Made by a program: the position numbers and the translations under genes
The notes under the pieces: generated by a model
Databases searched by the model: none
The model's input: only the letters and a program-made list of their open reading frames with translations
What the model was told of the DNA's origin: nothing
Part shown: positions 34,947 through 41,999 of the stretch, piece after piece
Layout of the letters: each line of letters begins with the position of its first letter
Numbering within the stretch: the stretch's first letter is position 1
NCBI GenBank assembly: GCA_023384455.1
Contig: JAHDWH010000016.1
Location: forward strand, 1,719-47,284
DNA length: 45,566 bases
Source of the DNA: Caldilineaceae bacterium
Lineage (GTDB): Bacteria > Chloroflexota > Anaerolineae > Caldilineales > Caldilineaceae
Direction: 5' to 3'

Positions 34947-36230
34947 ATGTTTTTTGATAAGGCGCGCATTCACGTAAAAGCAGGCAACGGGGGTAACGGC
35001 ATTGTTGCCTTTCGTCGGGAGAAGTTTGTCCCCCGGGGTGGGCCGTCCGGCGGCAACGGCGGGCGCGGCGGTCACGTCTATCTGACGGTGGACACCAGCC
35101 TGAACACCCTGCACACCTTCCATCGACAGGTCCATTTCGAAGCCGAGCGGGGTGGTCATGGCGGCGGTTCGGACAAGACCGGGGGCAACGGCTCGGACCT
35201 TTTGATTCCCGTCCCCCTGGGCACACTGGTTCGGGATGGCGAGACGGGCGAAATCCTGGGCGATCTGGTGCGCGCGGATCAGAAGGTCCTGATTGTGCGG
35301 GGTGGCCGGGGGGGGCGGGGCAACGCTGCCTTCAAATCCAGCCGCAACAACGCGCCCCGGGTGGCCGAGAACGGCCAACTGGGCGAAGAGCTTTGGCTGG
35401 AAATGGAAATGAAGATTGTAGCCGACGTGGGGATTGTGGGCGTGCCCAACGCAGGCAAATCGACCCTTCTCAGCGTCATCAGCGCGGCCAAGCCCAAAAT
35501 CGCCGCCTACCCCTTTACAACAGTCGAGCCGAGCCTGGGCGTGGCCGAGATTAACCACCGCCAGATTGTGGTGACCGACATCCCCGGCCTGCTGGAAGGC
35601 GCACACGAAGGGTTCGGCCTGGGGCTGGAATTCCTGCGCCACGTCGAGCGCAGCCGCATTCTTGTCCACCTGCTCAACGGAGCCAGCCCAGACCCACTGG
35701 GGGATTACGCAGCCATCAATCAGGAGTTGCAACTCTTCAACCCCCGACTGGCGGACAAACCCCAGCTAGTGGTTCTGAATAAAATGGATCTGCCCGATGC
35801 CCAGGCCCTTTGGCCGCATATCGAAGAGACTTTGACGGCCAAAGGCCAGTCTGCTCTCTGTATCAGCGCGGTCACCGGGGAAAATGTGGATGCACTGCTC
35901 TACCGCTTGCAGGAAATGTTGGATGCGCTGCCCACCGAAGATGTAGTGGCCGCAGATGAACTGGTCGAGATCGCGCCGGGGGTTGATGAAAAAGTCTTTA
36001 CCATCCATCAATTGGACGCGGACCTGTGGGAAGTTCGCGGCATTGAGATTGAGCGGATCGCCCAAATGACCAATTGGGATTATTATGAAGCGGCCATGCG
36101 TTTCCAGCGCATTCTGCGGGCAATGGGCATCACCGAAGCCCTGGGCACTGCCGGTGTGGTCGAGGGGGACCGGGTACAGATCGGCAGTCTGGAGCTGGTC
36201 TGGGGCTACGACAACGCCTTTGGGGAATAA
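34947..36230 (+). CDS. obg: GTPase Obg/CgtA
   Basis: The 427-residue protein shows all three Obg domains: the glycine-rich N-terminal fold ([18 protein letters not shown], then [12 protein letters not shown] and GGRGGRGN), the GTPase domain with G1 GVPNAGKST (~166-174), G2 TT of [12 protein letters not shown]3 [12 protein letters not shown] and G4 NKMD, and the C-terminal OCT domain (~340-427, ending [11 protein letters not shown]). Obg helps assemble the 50S subunit and links ribosome status to stress responses. Its stop codon TAA overlaps the target duplication of element A3. Confidence 0.96.
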   Translation: MFFDKARIHVKAGNGGNGIVAFRREKFVPRGGPSGGNGGRGGHVYLTVDTSLNTLHTFHRQVHFEAERGGHGGGSDKTGGNGSDLLIPVPLGTLVRDGETGEILGDLVRADQKVLIVRGGRGGRGNAAFKSSRNNAPRVAENGQLGEELWLEMEMKIVADVGIVGVPNAGKSTLLSVISAAKPKIAAYPFTTVEPSLGVAEINHRQIVVTDIPGLLEGAHEGFGLGLEFLRHVERSRILVHLLNGASPDPLGDYAAINQELQLFNPRLADKPQLVVLNKMDLPDAQALWPHIEETLTAKGQSALCISAVTGENVDALLYRLQEMLDALPTEDVVAADELVEIAPGVDEKVFTIHQLDADLWEVRGIEIERIAQMTNWDYYEAAMRFQRILRAMGITEALGTAGVVEGDRVQIGSLELVWGYDNAFGE

Positions 36231-36338
36231 CTGCTCACCCCACCCAACCTCCCCCACTGTGAGGGAGGAGTCGATCCACTTCCCTCCCTGGAATGGGGAG
36301 GGGTAGGCTGGGGTGGCTGAACAGTTACTTGGGGAATA
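36220..36338. repeat. Palindromic element A, copy A3, with 10-bp target duplication
   Basis: The direct repeat TTGGGGAATA (36220-36229 and 36329-36338) flanks a 99-bp element from ACTGCTCACCCC to GGTGGCTGAACAGTTAC. The left duplication overlaps the last codons and stop of obg, so the insertion landed exactly at the gene end. Confidence 0.93.
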
Positions 36339-36370
36339 GCGCTACATCACCATTGGGAAGGGTGCAACCG

Positions 36371-37102
36371 GTGAGAGACCCAGAGACCCCGCCGATCAAC
36401 AACGGCGTGTATAGCCGGGAAGATGGCCTGAGCGAGTTGACGCCGGAGCAGGGCAGCCTGCGCATTGGCATCTTTGGCGGCACTTTTGATCCTATCCACA
36501 TCGGCCACCTGATCCTGGCCGAAGAAGCCTGGTTTCAATTGGGCCTGGACCGGGTCTACCTCGTCCCCGCCGGCGATCCGCCCCACAAGCAGAACCGGCG
36601 GCTGGCTTCTGTGGAACACCGCATTCGCATGGCCCAGCTTGCCACCGCGGACAGCGATTACATCCGGGTGAGCCGGGTGGACGCCGATCGGCCCGGCCCC
36701 CACTATACAGCCGATATGGTGCGGCTGGTGCGTCAACGGGTGGACAGTCAGGTGGAGCTCTATTTCCTGATGGGGACGGATAGTATGGATGATCTCCCCA
36801 ACTGGAGCGAAGCCCAATGGCTGGTAGAGAATTGCCGTCTGGTTGCTCTCAGCCGCCACGAGGTAGAGATCGATTGGAATCGTCTGAATAACGCTCTGCC
36901 CGGTGTACAGGAAAAGGTGATTATTCTGGATATGCCCGAATTAGAGATTGCCAGCAATATCATCCAGCGCCGGGTGCGCTCTGGGCAGCCCATCCGCTAT
37001 CAGGTACCCCGTCTGGTGGAACGCTATATCCGCGAACACAATCTCTATCGGGTTGAGGAACGTAGTGTGGCAGTTGCCGGGGAATCGAAGCACCCTGCGT
37101 AG
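36371..37102 (+). CDS. nadD: Nicotinate-nucleotide adenylyltransferase NadD
   Basis: The 243-residue enzyme adenylylates nicotinate mononucleotide in NAD synthesis. It has the nucleotidyl transferase motif [38 protein letters not shown] and the C-terminal [18 protein letters not shown]. The second signature, usually ISSTxIRxR, reads IASNIIQRR, so the usual Arg is Gln. I chose GTG 36371 (GAAGGG 8 nt upstream), giving an N-terminal tail of ~35 residues before the fold; the longer frame starts inside element A3. The usual partners rsfS and obg suggest a split NAD/ribosome cluster; obg is directly upstream. Confidence 0.9.
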   Translation: MRDPETPPINNGVYSREDGLSELTPEQGSLRIGIFGGTFDPIHIGHLILAEEAWFQLGLDRVYLVPAGDPPHKQNRRLASVEHRIRMAQLATADSDYIRVSRVDADRPGPHYTADMVRLVRQRVDSQVELYFLMGTDSMDDLPNWSEAQWLVENCRLVALSRHEVEIDWNRLNNALPGVQEKVIILDMPELEIASNIIQRRVRSGQPIRYQVPRLVERYIREHNLYRVEERSVAVAGESKHPA

Positions 37103-37110
37103 TGACCATT

Positions 37111-37154
37111 CGAACGAGAAAGGCGGAGCCAGCTGGCTCCGCCTTTCTCGTTCG
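37111..37154. terminator. Perfect 44-nt palindrome between convergent genes
   Basis: CGAACGAGAAAGGCGGAGCC is followed directly by its exact inverse apart from a short central AGCT. It starts 9 nt after the nadD stop and ends 27 nt before the end of the S41 peptidase gene. It likely terminates both, although the T runs are broken. Confidence 0.75.
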
Positions 37155-37180
37155 ACAGCCGAATCAACCCCAAGTGCGGA

Positions 37181-38476
37181 TTAGCGCACGCCTCGTCGCT
37201 GGGTTGCAGTGGGCAGAACAGACGTCTCCTCCCCGGTCAACTGCCGGATCGCCTCCTGCAATTGGAGATCCTCAATGTCAGAAAGGGCCGCCGGATCGAT
37301 TTCGGAAATACGGCGGGCGTTCAATTGCACAACCCCGGCGGGCAACTCCACCATCACATCCGGCGTAATCCCCTGACCTTTGATCAGATTGCCTTTGGGT
37401 GTCAACCAATTGGTCACACCCAGCAAAATGGCCGAGCCGTCACTCAGATTGAATTGATTGAGAACCGTACCTGTGCCGAAGGTCGTCTCCCCAATTAACA
37501 AAGCCCGATTATTTTCTTTGAGCGCGCCCGCGGTAATCTCGCCAGCACTGGCTGTTCCTTCATTGATCAGAACAACCAGCGGCAGCTCCCGGCCATAGCC
37601 CCAGCCACGGGAGCGGTAGGAATCCACCTTCCCGCTGGCGTCCTTCTCCTGAAGAATGATTTCGCCCCGGGGCAAGAACTGGCTGCCTACTTTGATGGCC
37701 TCGCGCAGAAAACCGCCGGGATTGTTGCGCAGGTCCAGTACCAGCCCCTGTACCGATGAGCCTGACTGACGCAACTCGTCAATATCACGCAGCGCTGTTT
37801 CCAGTTCCTGACCAGTCTTGGTGCCAAACTGGGTGATCTGTACATAGGCCAGATTGCTGCCCGGAATCAGCGTCCAGTTGACACTCTCCAGTTCGATGCG
37901 TCCCCGGATAATGACAATCTCGACCGATTCATCGGTGTCGGGATGGCGAACGGTCAACACAACTTCTGAATCCGCCGGCCCCCGAATCAGTCCAATCACC
38001 TGATTGAGCGTACGCCCTTCCACATTCTCGCCATCCACGCCCAGAATCACATCGCCGGGCAGAATGCCTGCCTTCTCTGCGGGGGAGCCGTCAATGGGCG
38101 ACACAATTGTGATCTGCCCATCCCGCATTTCCACATAGGCACCGATCCCCTCAAATTCACCCTCCAGGCTCGATTCGTGCTGCTGCACTGCGTCGGGCGA
38201 CAGGAAAGCCGTGTGGCCTTCGTCACCCAACGTAGCCAGCATCCCCTCGATGGCGCCATAGGTCATCGAGCGAAAATCCACCTTCTCCCGATCCACAAAG
38301 TGGGCTATCACCAAATCCCAGGCTTCCCAGAATACGGCGAACTCGGTTGGGTTCTCCGCCGCCGCCAGGGAAGAGGTACTGATTCCCCCGGCCACAAATG
38401 AACCGATCATCAGAAAGAAAACCAGAACGACCGTTGCCGCTCGGTGTCGGGCACTTCTTGGGCCTTTTTGTATCAT
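37181..38476 (-). CDS. S41-family (C-terminal processing) peptidase with PDZ domain, catalytic Lys replaced
   Basis: From the ATG at 38476 the protein has 431 residues: an N-terminal membrane anchor or signal (~13-38), an S41 N-terminal cap, a PDZ domain (~105-190; GIGAYVEMRDGQITIV, GILPGDVILGVDG) and the S41 protease core (VLDLRNNPGGFL, NEGTASAGEI with nucleophile Ser310, GETTFGTGTVL). In CtpA-type enzymes the general base Lys lies 25 residues after the Ser, in FGKG; here that place is Thr335 (FGTG). It may use another base or be inactive. The frame opens at GTG 38518, but that codon lies upstream of the -10 box. Substrates are probably envelope proteins. Confidence 0.87.
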   Translation of the reverse strand: MIQKGPRSARHRAATVVLVFFLMIGSFVAGGISTSSLAAAENPTEFAVFWEAWDLVIAHFVDREKVDFRSMTYGAIEGMLATLGDEGHTAFLSPDAVQQHESSLEGEFEGIGAYVEMRDGQITIVSPIDGSPAEKAGILPGDVILGVDGENVEGRTLNQVIGLIRGPADSEVVLTVRHPDTDESVEIVIIRGRIELESVNWTLIPGSNLAYVQITQFGTKTGQELETALRDIDELRQSGSSVQGLVLDLRNNPGGFLREAIKVGSQFLPRGEIILQEKDASGKVDSYRSRGWGYGRELPLVVLINEGTASAGEITAGALKENNRALLIGETTFGTGTVLNQFNLSDGSAILLGVTNWLTPKGNLIKGQGITPDVMVELPAGVVQLNARRISEIDPAALSDIEDLQLQEAIRQLTGEETSVLPTATQRRGVR

Positions 38477-38507
38477 GAGTCTTTGTCGCTGTTTCACTCG
38501 TCTCCCA

Positions 38508-38536
38508 AGTATAATCACCTAAGAGAGCCAATCCAA
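38508..38536 (-). promoter_or_regulatory. Promoter of the S41 peptidase gene
   Basis: On the minus strand -35 TTGGAT (38536-38531), 17 nt, -10 TATACT (38513-38508). It implies a start near 38501 and a short leader, and excludes the GTG at 38518 as start. Confidence 0.65.
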
Positions 38537-38739
38537 TACGGACTGCCATTGTACCCCATTTGACCCCGGAATCCATACAGGCGTGGGTGGGAAGTCAAAA
38601 AATCCGCAAAATCCAGGAGACTTATCCGCTGGCATTCCGGCTGTACTGGTGCAATTCTGCCCAACCTATACCAATGCTGCCAGGGCACGCATCCGACGGG
38701 GGCACTTAAAAATACGCCGCCGTGGGCTGGCAACATAAG

Positions 38740-39190
38740 GAGGTTAAATGGCTCGGTAATTTATTTGTAAATACTCAATAAGGGTATTTTTTTTAATTCG
38801 TAATGTGTTGTGTTGCCCCAAATTTGGGTCTCAAGAGGCTTTTGAGCCTGATTCGAGGAGAGTGTTTTACAAAAAAGTCGAGACAGGACTTTATAGAAAA
38901 ATAGCTACACCAGAATATACTGCTTGTGATCCTCTTGTTAGGGGCAGCCCTAGCGGGTCGAAATCAGGCGTTTTTCGTAATTTGCTACTTGCATTCGCAA
39001 AACAAGTGATGTATAATCATCTCGTCCGTAAGATCAATAACGATTTGTTTGCCGATCTTTTTGGGTAATAGTTTTGTGCTTTCAATTTTGTAATGTTTTC
39101 CGTGCTTTGTGTAGTCCTGTTCCGTGTGTGGATAATTGGGCCACCATTCTGGCTCAACCACAGTAGCGCATAACAACACTTTCAGTCCAT
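38740..39190. other. AT-rich intergenic island without a recognisable gene
   Basis: Base composition drops clearly below the neighbouring genes (visible T and A runs such as the one at about 38788-38796). Two short frames exist (plus 38805-39068, minus 39179-38985, the latter ending HHLFCECK), but neither resembles a family I know. The minus one could be the remnant of a transferred gene. The rest of the 38537-39235 gap holds no clear promoter for the next gene. Confidence 0.4.
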
Positions 39191-39235
39191 CGAACTCCTT
39201 GCGTCCGCTTCTATCTACACAGAAAGAAACACATC

Positions 39236-39982
39236 ATGAACGAAGTTCCTGTAGTTGCTGAAAAGACCCGCATTCTCGTCGTTGACGATGCCGCTGACAC
39301 CCGCCTTCTCCTGAATTTGCGTCTTCAGCGCGAAGGGTACGAAGTCTTCACTGCCAGCAGTGGCACCGAAGCCCTGGAAATGATTCAGAAAGAGGGTCTG
39401 CCCCATTTGGTCCTGTTGGACATTATGATGCCCGGTATGGATGGCTTTGCCGTCGCTTCCGAGCTGCGCCGTATGGGCGACATCTCCATCATCTTCCTCT
39501 CTGCCCTCTCCGACACGGACACGAAGGTGGAAGGGCTGAATCGCTTTGCCGAGGATTATGTCACGAAGCCCTTTGACTTCACCGAGCTTTCCGCCCGCAT
39601 CCGCCGGGTGCTCCTGCGGGTGGCGACGGACCAGAATGCGGACCCGGAGCAGGCCATCGACGACCGGCTGGCGATCAATTTTGCCCAGCAGTACGCCATC
39701 CTGGACGGGAATCAGATTACCCTGACCCCCACGGAAAATCGATTGGTCCACATCCTCTTCAACAACCGGGGCCGGGTGCTTTCGCCGGGCTTTCTGTTGG
39801 CGAAGGCGTGGGACCCGGTACGCCGGGGCACAGTGGAATCCCTGTGGGTACACATGCGCCGCCTGCGCAGCAAAATCGAGCCGGATGCCGACAATCCTCG
39901 TTATATCGTGACCGTGCGCGGCCAGGGCTACTGTCTGCCCACCCGCATCAACACCCCGGACGGGGAAGAGAATCAGATGTAA
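39236..39982 (+). CDS. OmpR/PhoB-family response regulator (orphan)
   Basis: The 248-residue protein has a receiver domain ([15 protein letters not shown]; phosphoacceptor Asp62 in [11 protein letters not shown]; Lys in YVTKPFDF) and a winged-helix DNA-binding domain ([43 protein letters not shown]). No histidine kinase gene is adjacent, so it is an orphan whose partner lies elsewhere. The AT-rich island is directly upstream. The Shine-Dalgarno is weak (GAAAGAAA). Confidence 0.92.
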   Translation: MNEVPVVAEKTRILVVDDAADTRLLLNLRLQREGYEVFTASSGTEALEMIQKEGLPHLVLLDIMMPGMDGFAVASELRRMGDISIIFLSALSDTDTKVEGLNRFAEDYVTKPFDFTELSARIRRVLLRVATDQNADPEQAIDDRLAINFAQQYAILDGNQITLTPTENRLVHILFNNRGRVLSPGFLLAKAWDPVRRGTVESLWVHMRRLRSKIEPDADNPRYIVTVRGQGYCLPTRINTPDGEENQM

Positions 39983-40021
39983 TGTAGGGGTGCGAGAGGA
40001 TAATTCCTCCTGTTCCTGCTA

Positions 40022-40185
40022 AAAAGCGTGAAACGAAAAACGTGAGATCAGTCGATGATCTCACGTTTTTCGTTTGTAACTGTACAGGTGCGACGCACTC
40101 GCCACAGCCATTTTGCCGGTGCGACTTCTTATGGCGAGTGCGTCGCACCGGGCCTGCTGTATAGTTACTTTCGTTTCACGCTTTT
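40022..40185. repeat. Family E palindrome split by element C2
   Basis: The left arm AAAAGCGTGAAACGAAAAAC continues to 40050; then loop GTCGA (40051-40055). The right arm is present as 40056-40075 plus 40177-40185. Joined, the right arm is the exact inverse of the 29-base left arm; element C2 and its second target copy (40076-40176) interrupt it. Confidence 0.93.
40076..40168. repeat. Palindromic element C, copy C2, with 8-bp target duplication
   Basis: The direct repeat TTTCGTTT occurs at 40068-40075 and 40169-40176. The 93-bp element runs from GTAACTGTACAGG to CCTGCTGTATAGTTAC and has inner arms GGTGCGACGCACTCGCCA, as in C1. Confidence 0.93.
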
Positions 40186-40201
40186 GGCAGAAAATTGATT
40201 A

Positions 40202-40552
40202 TCAGCCAGTGGCCAGCAGTGGCTTAGACCCTCGTTGTCTGTTGTATATGCCAGATGTCTCGGCAGGAATCACCGTCAGGTCCAAGCTTGCGCCCAATGC
40301 CTCCACATACTTTCGCACCATTCCCAAACTGTGACCTGTGTAGGCAGGGTCTTCCAATCGGGCGACGGCCTGTTGTTTTGTGCCCAGCATCTCAGCCACC
40401 TCTTTTTGTGTAAGGCCACGGGCTTGACGTAGAGCAGAAAGCTGCAAGGCAATATCCCAGGCCCGATCAGCTACTTCCAGTCGAGCACGAAATGTTGGGT
40501 CCTGAGATTTCCGATCCAAATAGCGATCAAAATTCGTCTGGTTGTTTTCCAT
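40202..40552 (-). CDS. XRE-family helix-turn-helix regulator, antitoxin-like
   Basis: The 116-residue protein has an N-terminal helical part (FDRYLDRKSQDPTFRARLEVA) typical of HigA/antitoxin-type proteins and a Cro/C1 helix-turn-helix (LSALRQARGLTQKEVAEMLG, TKQQAVARLED, MVRKYVEALGASLDLTVIP). The ATG at 40552 has GGGGAG 7 nt upstream; the frame extends to 40576 without support. HigA-like antitoxins usually follow a RelE/HigB toxin gene, but none is next to it; the gene 29 nt upstream is unrelated in sequence. It may be a solitary regulator. Confidence 0.85.
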   Translation of the reverse strand: MENNQTNFDRYLDRKSQDPTFRARLEVADRAWDIALQLSALRQARGLTQKEVAEMLGTKQQAVARLEDPAYTGHSLGMVRKYVEALGASLDLTVIPAETSGIYNRQRGSKPLLATG

Positions 40553-40581
40553 CTGAATACTCCCCAATCGGCCCAAATGGA

Positions 40582-41001
40582 TCAGTACTCGTCCCCGTCC
40601 CCTTCAATCCCGCCCGCGGGCATTTCGATGTCCACCACCTCGCCCGTGTCGTTGATAACAATGCGGAAGCCCAGCATCCCCAGCCACTGGCGCGCCTCCT
40701 GGGGAATCGGCTGGCCCACAGCCTCGTCCATTTTGTCGATGGAGTTTTCCACGGCTACTTTTGTGAAGAGGTCGTCCTTGCCCATCATTTCCAGAACGCC
40801 ACTCACGGCCACATCCCGGTGTTCGTCCACCTGCCCTTTGAGAAAGGCCAGCACCTGGCGATCCACCCCGGCGGCGTCGATGTGGCGCAGAAAACCGTCG
40901 TCGTCCACCACATAACAGGCATCTTTGCCCACATATTTAATCAGGGCTGCTCTGCCCCGCTGGTCTACCACCAGCCCCTCGAACATCGCTGTTGCTGCCA
41001 C
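40582..41001 (-). CDS. Conserved-looking protein of unknown function
   Basis: The 139-residue soluble protein (ALIKYVGKDACYVVDDDGFL, HIDAAGVDRQVLAFLKGQVD, GVLEMMGKDDLFTKVAVENS, WLGMLGFRIVINDTGEVVDI) ends in an acidic tail. I do not recognise the family. Codon use looks like the neighbours, so it is likely a real gene. It is in the same direction as the XRE gene, 29 nt upstream of it, and possibly co-transcribed. Confidence 0.7.
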   Translation of the reverse strand: MAATAMFEGLVVDQRGRAALIKYVGKDACYVVDDDGFLRHIDAAGVDRQVLAFLKGQVDEHRDVAVSGVLEMMGKDDLFTKVAVENSIDKMDEAVGQPIPQEARQWLGMLGFRIVINDTGEVVDIEMPAGGIEGDGDEY

Positions 41002-41020
41002 GCTTTACCTCACATTCTGA

Positions 41021-41112
41021 AGATGACAAGGTGAGGGGGTGAAAAGGTGACAGGGTGATCGACGAGTCCGCCATTCACCTTGTCACCTAGCCACCCTGTC
41101 ATCTTGTCATCC
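41021..41112. repeat. Imperfect palindrome (GATGACAAGGTGA type)
   Basis: GATGACAAGGTGA and GGTGACAGGGTG on the left pair with CACCTTGTCACC and CACCCTGTCATCTTGTCATC on the right. It fills the gap between the unknown gene and the isomerase gene. Confidence 0.7.
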
Positions 41113-41113
41113 A

Positions 41114-41887
41114 CTAAATTCGTCCACTCAAAAACTCAAAACTGCGCCGCACACTCGCCACTGCATCCGCGGGCAGGTCGTGTTCGACGACAAAGGCAGT
41201 GGCCCCGGCAGCTTTGGCCGCGGGGATGAGCGTGTCCCAGTCCAGCGTGCCGTAGCCCACATCGGCCAGACCCATCTGGTCGGCGTTCTCGCCGGGCTTT
41301 GCCAAATCTTTGGCGTGAATCCGGGGACAGCGGCCCGCGTACTGCTTCAGCAGGGCCAGGGGATCCGCGCCACCTTTGGCCGCCCAGGCCAGGTCTGGCT
41401 CGAAGATGACGCTGCCGCTGAGGTCTCCCTTAAAGAGCCAGTCGATGATGCGCTTGCCATCCACTTCGGTCATCTCCCACCAGTGGTTGTGATAGCCGAC
41501 GACCATCCCGGCATCGGCACAACGAGCGGCATAGCCGCCCAGTTCCGCGCCCAACGCTCGCCAAGCCGCCGCGTCGTTGTTTTCCCGCAGCTCGCTGGGC
41601 GGCGCGGGGACGATCAGATAACTGTTGCCCACGGCCTGGTGAAAGGCGATAGTGTCGGCCAGATTGTCGCGCATCCCCTGAATGCCTACGTGGGCGGAGA
41701 CGGCTGTTACGCCGTTATCCTGCAAAATGGCGGCCACATCCGCACCGCTCAGACCGGGCGTGCCGACCAGTTCCACCGCTTTGTAGCCCACACCGGCCAC
41801 TGTGGCAATCAACTCGGCGAAATCCTTCGTGAAATTGCGCAGACTGTACAACTGTACGGCGATGGCGGGTGAATTGTTTCCGTTCAT
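41114..41887 (-). CDS. Sugar phosphate isomerase/epimerase (xylose isomerase-like TIM barrel)
   Basis: The 257-residue protein has the AP endonuclease family 2/IolE-type barrel: AVQLYSLRNFTKDFAELIATVAG, YKAVELVG, MVVGYHNHWWEM with metal-binding His, VIFEPDLAWAAKGGADPLALL, IHAKDLAK, GYGTLDWDTLIPAAKAAG and FVVEHD. It probably isomerises or epimerises a sugar or inositol derivative in the cytoplasm; the substrate cannot be told. GAAAGG lies about 10 nt before the ATG. Confidence 0.87.
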   Translation of the reverse strand: MNGNNSPAIAVQLYSLRNFTKDFAELIATVAGVGYKAVELVGTPGLSGADVAAILQDNGVTAVSAHVGIQGMRDNLADTIAFHQAVGNSYLIVPAPPSELRENNDAAAWRALGAELGGYAARCADAGMVVGYHNHWWEMTEVDGKRIIDWLFKGDLSGSVIFEPDLAWAAKGGADPLALLKQYAGRCPRIHAKDLAKPGENADQMGLADVGYGTLDWDTLIPAAKAAGATAFVVEHDLPADAVASVRRSFEFLSGRI

Positions 41888-41950
41888 AGGAGAGAACCTT
41901 TCGTGTGTGACATTTGGGAAGTGAAATTCTGGGGATGGTAGATAAATGAT

Positions 41951-41999
41951 GGGATGATGGGGTGGTACGAAGCGCAGAATCTCATCACCCCATCATCCC
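41951..41999. repeat. Perfect 14-bp hairpin overlapping the recD2 stop codon
   Basis: GGGATGATGGGGTG (41951-41964) and its exact inverse (41986-41999). The recD2 stop TGA (41995-41993) lies in the right arm. The same hairpin can serve as terminator for recD2. Confidence 0.8.

Noticed and set aside
38805..39068. 87-codon plus-strand frame in the AT-rich island
   Set aside because: No ribosome site, no recognisable sequence, and composition typical of non-coding DNA.
40202..41001. Type II toxin-antitoxin pair (XRE gene plus the 139-residue gene)
   Set aside because: The 139-residue protein has no RelE/HigB-like features and is longer than such toxins; only the antitoxin-like half is supported.
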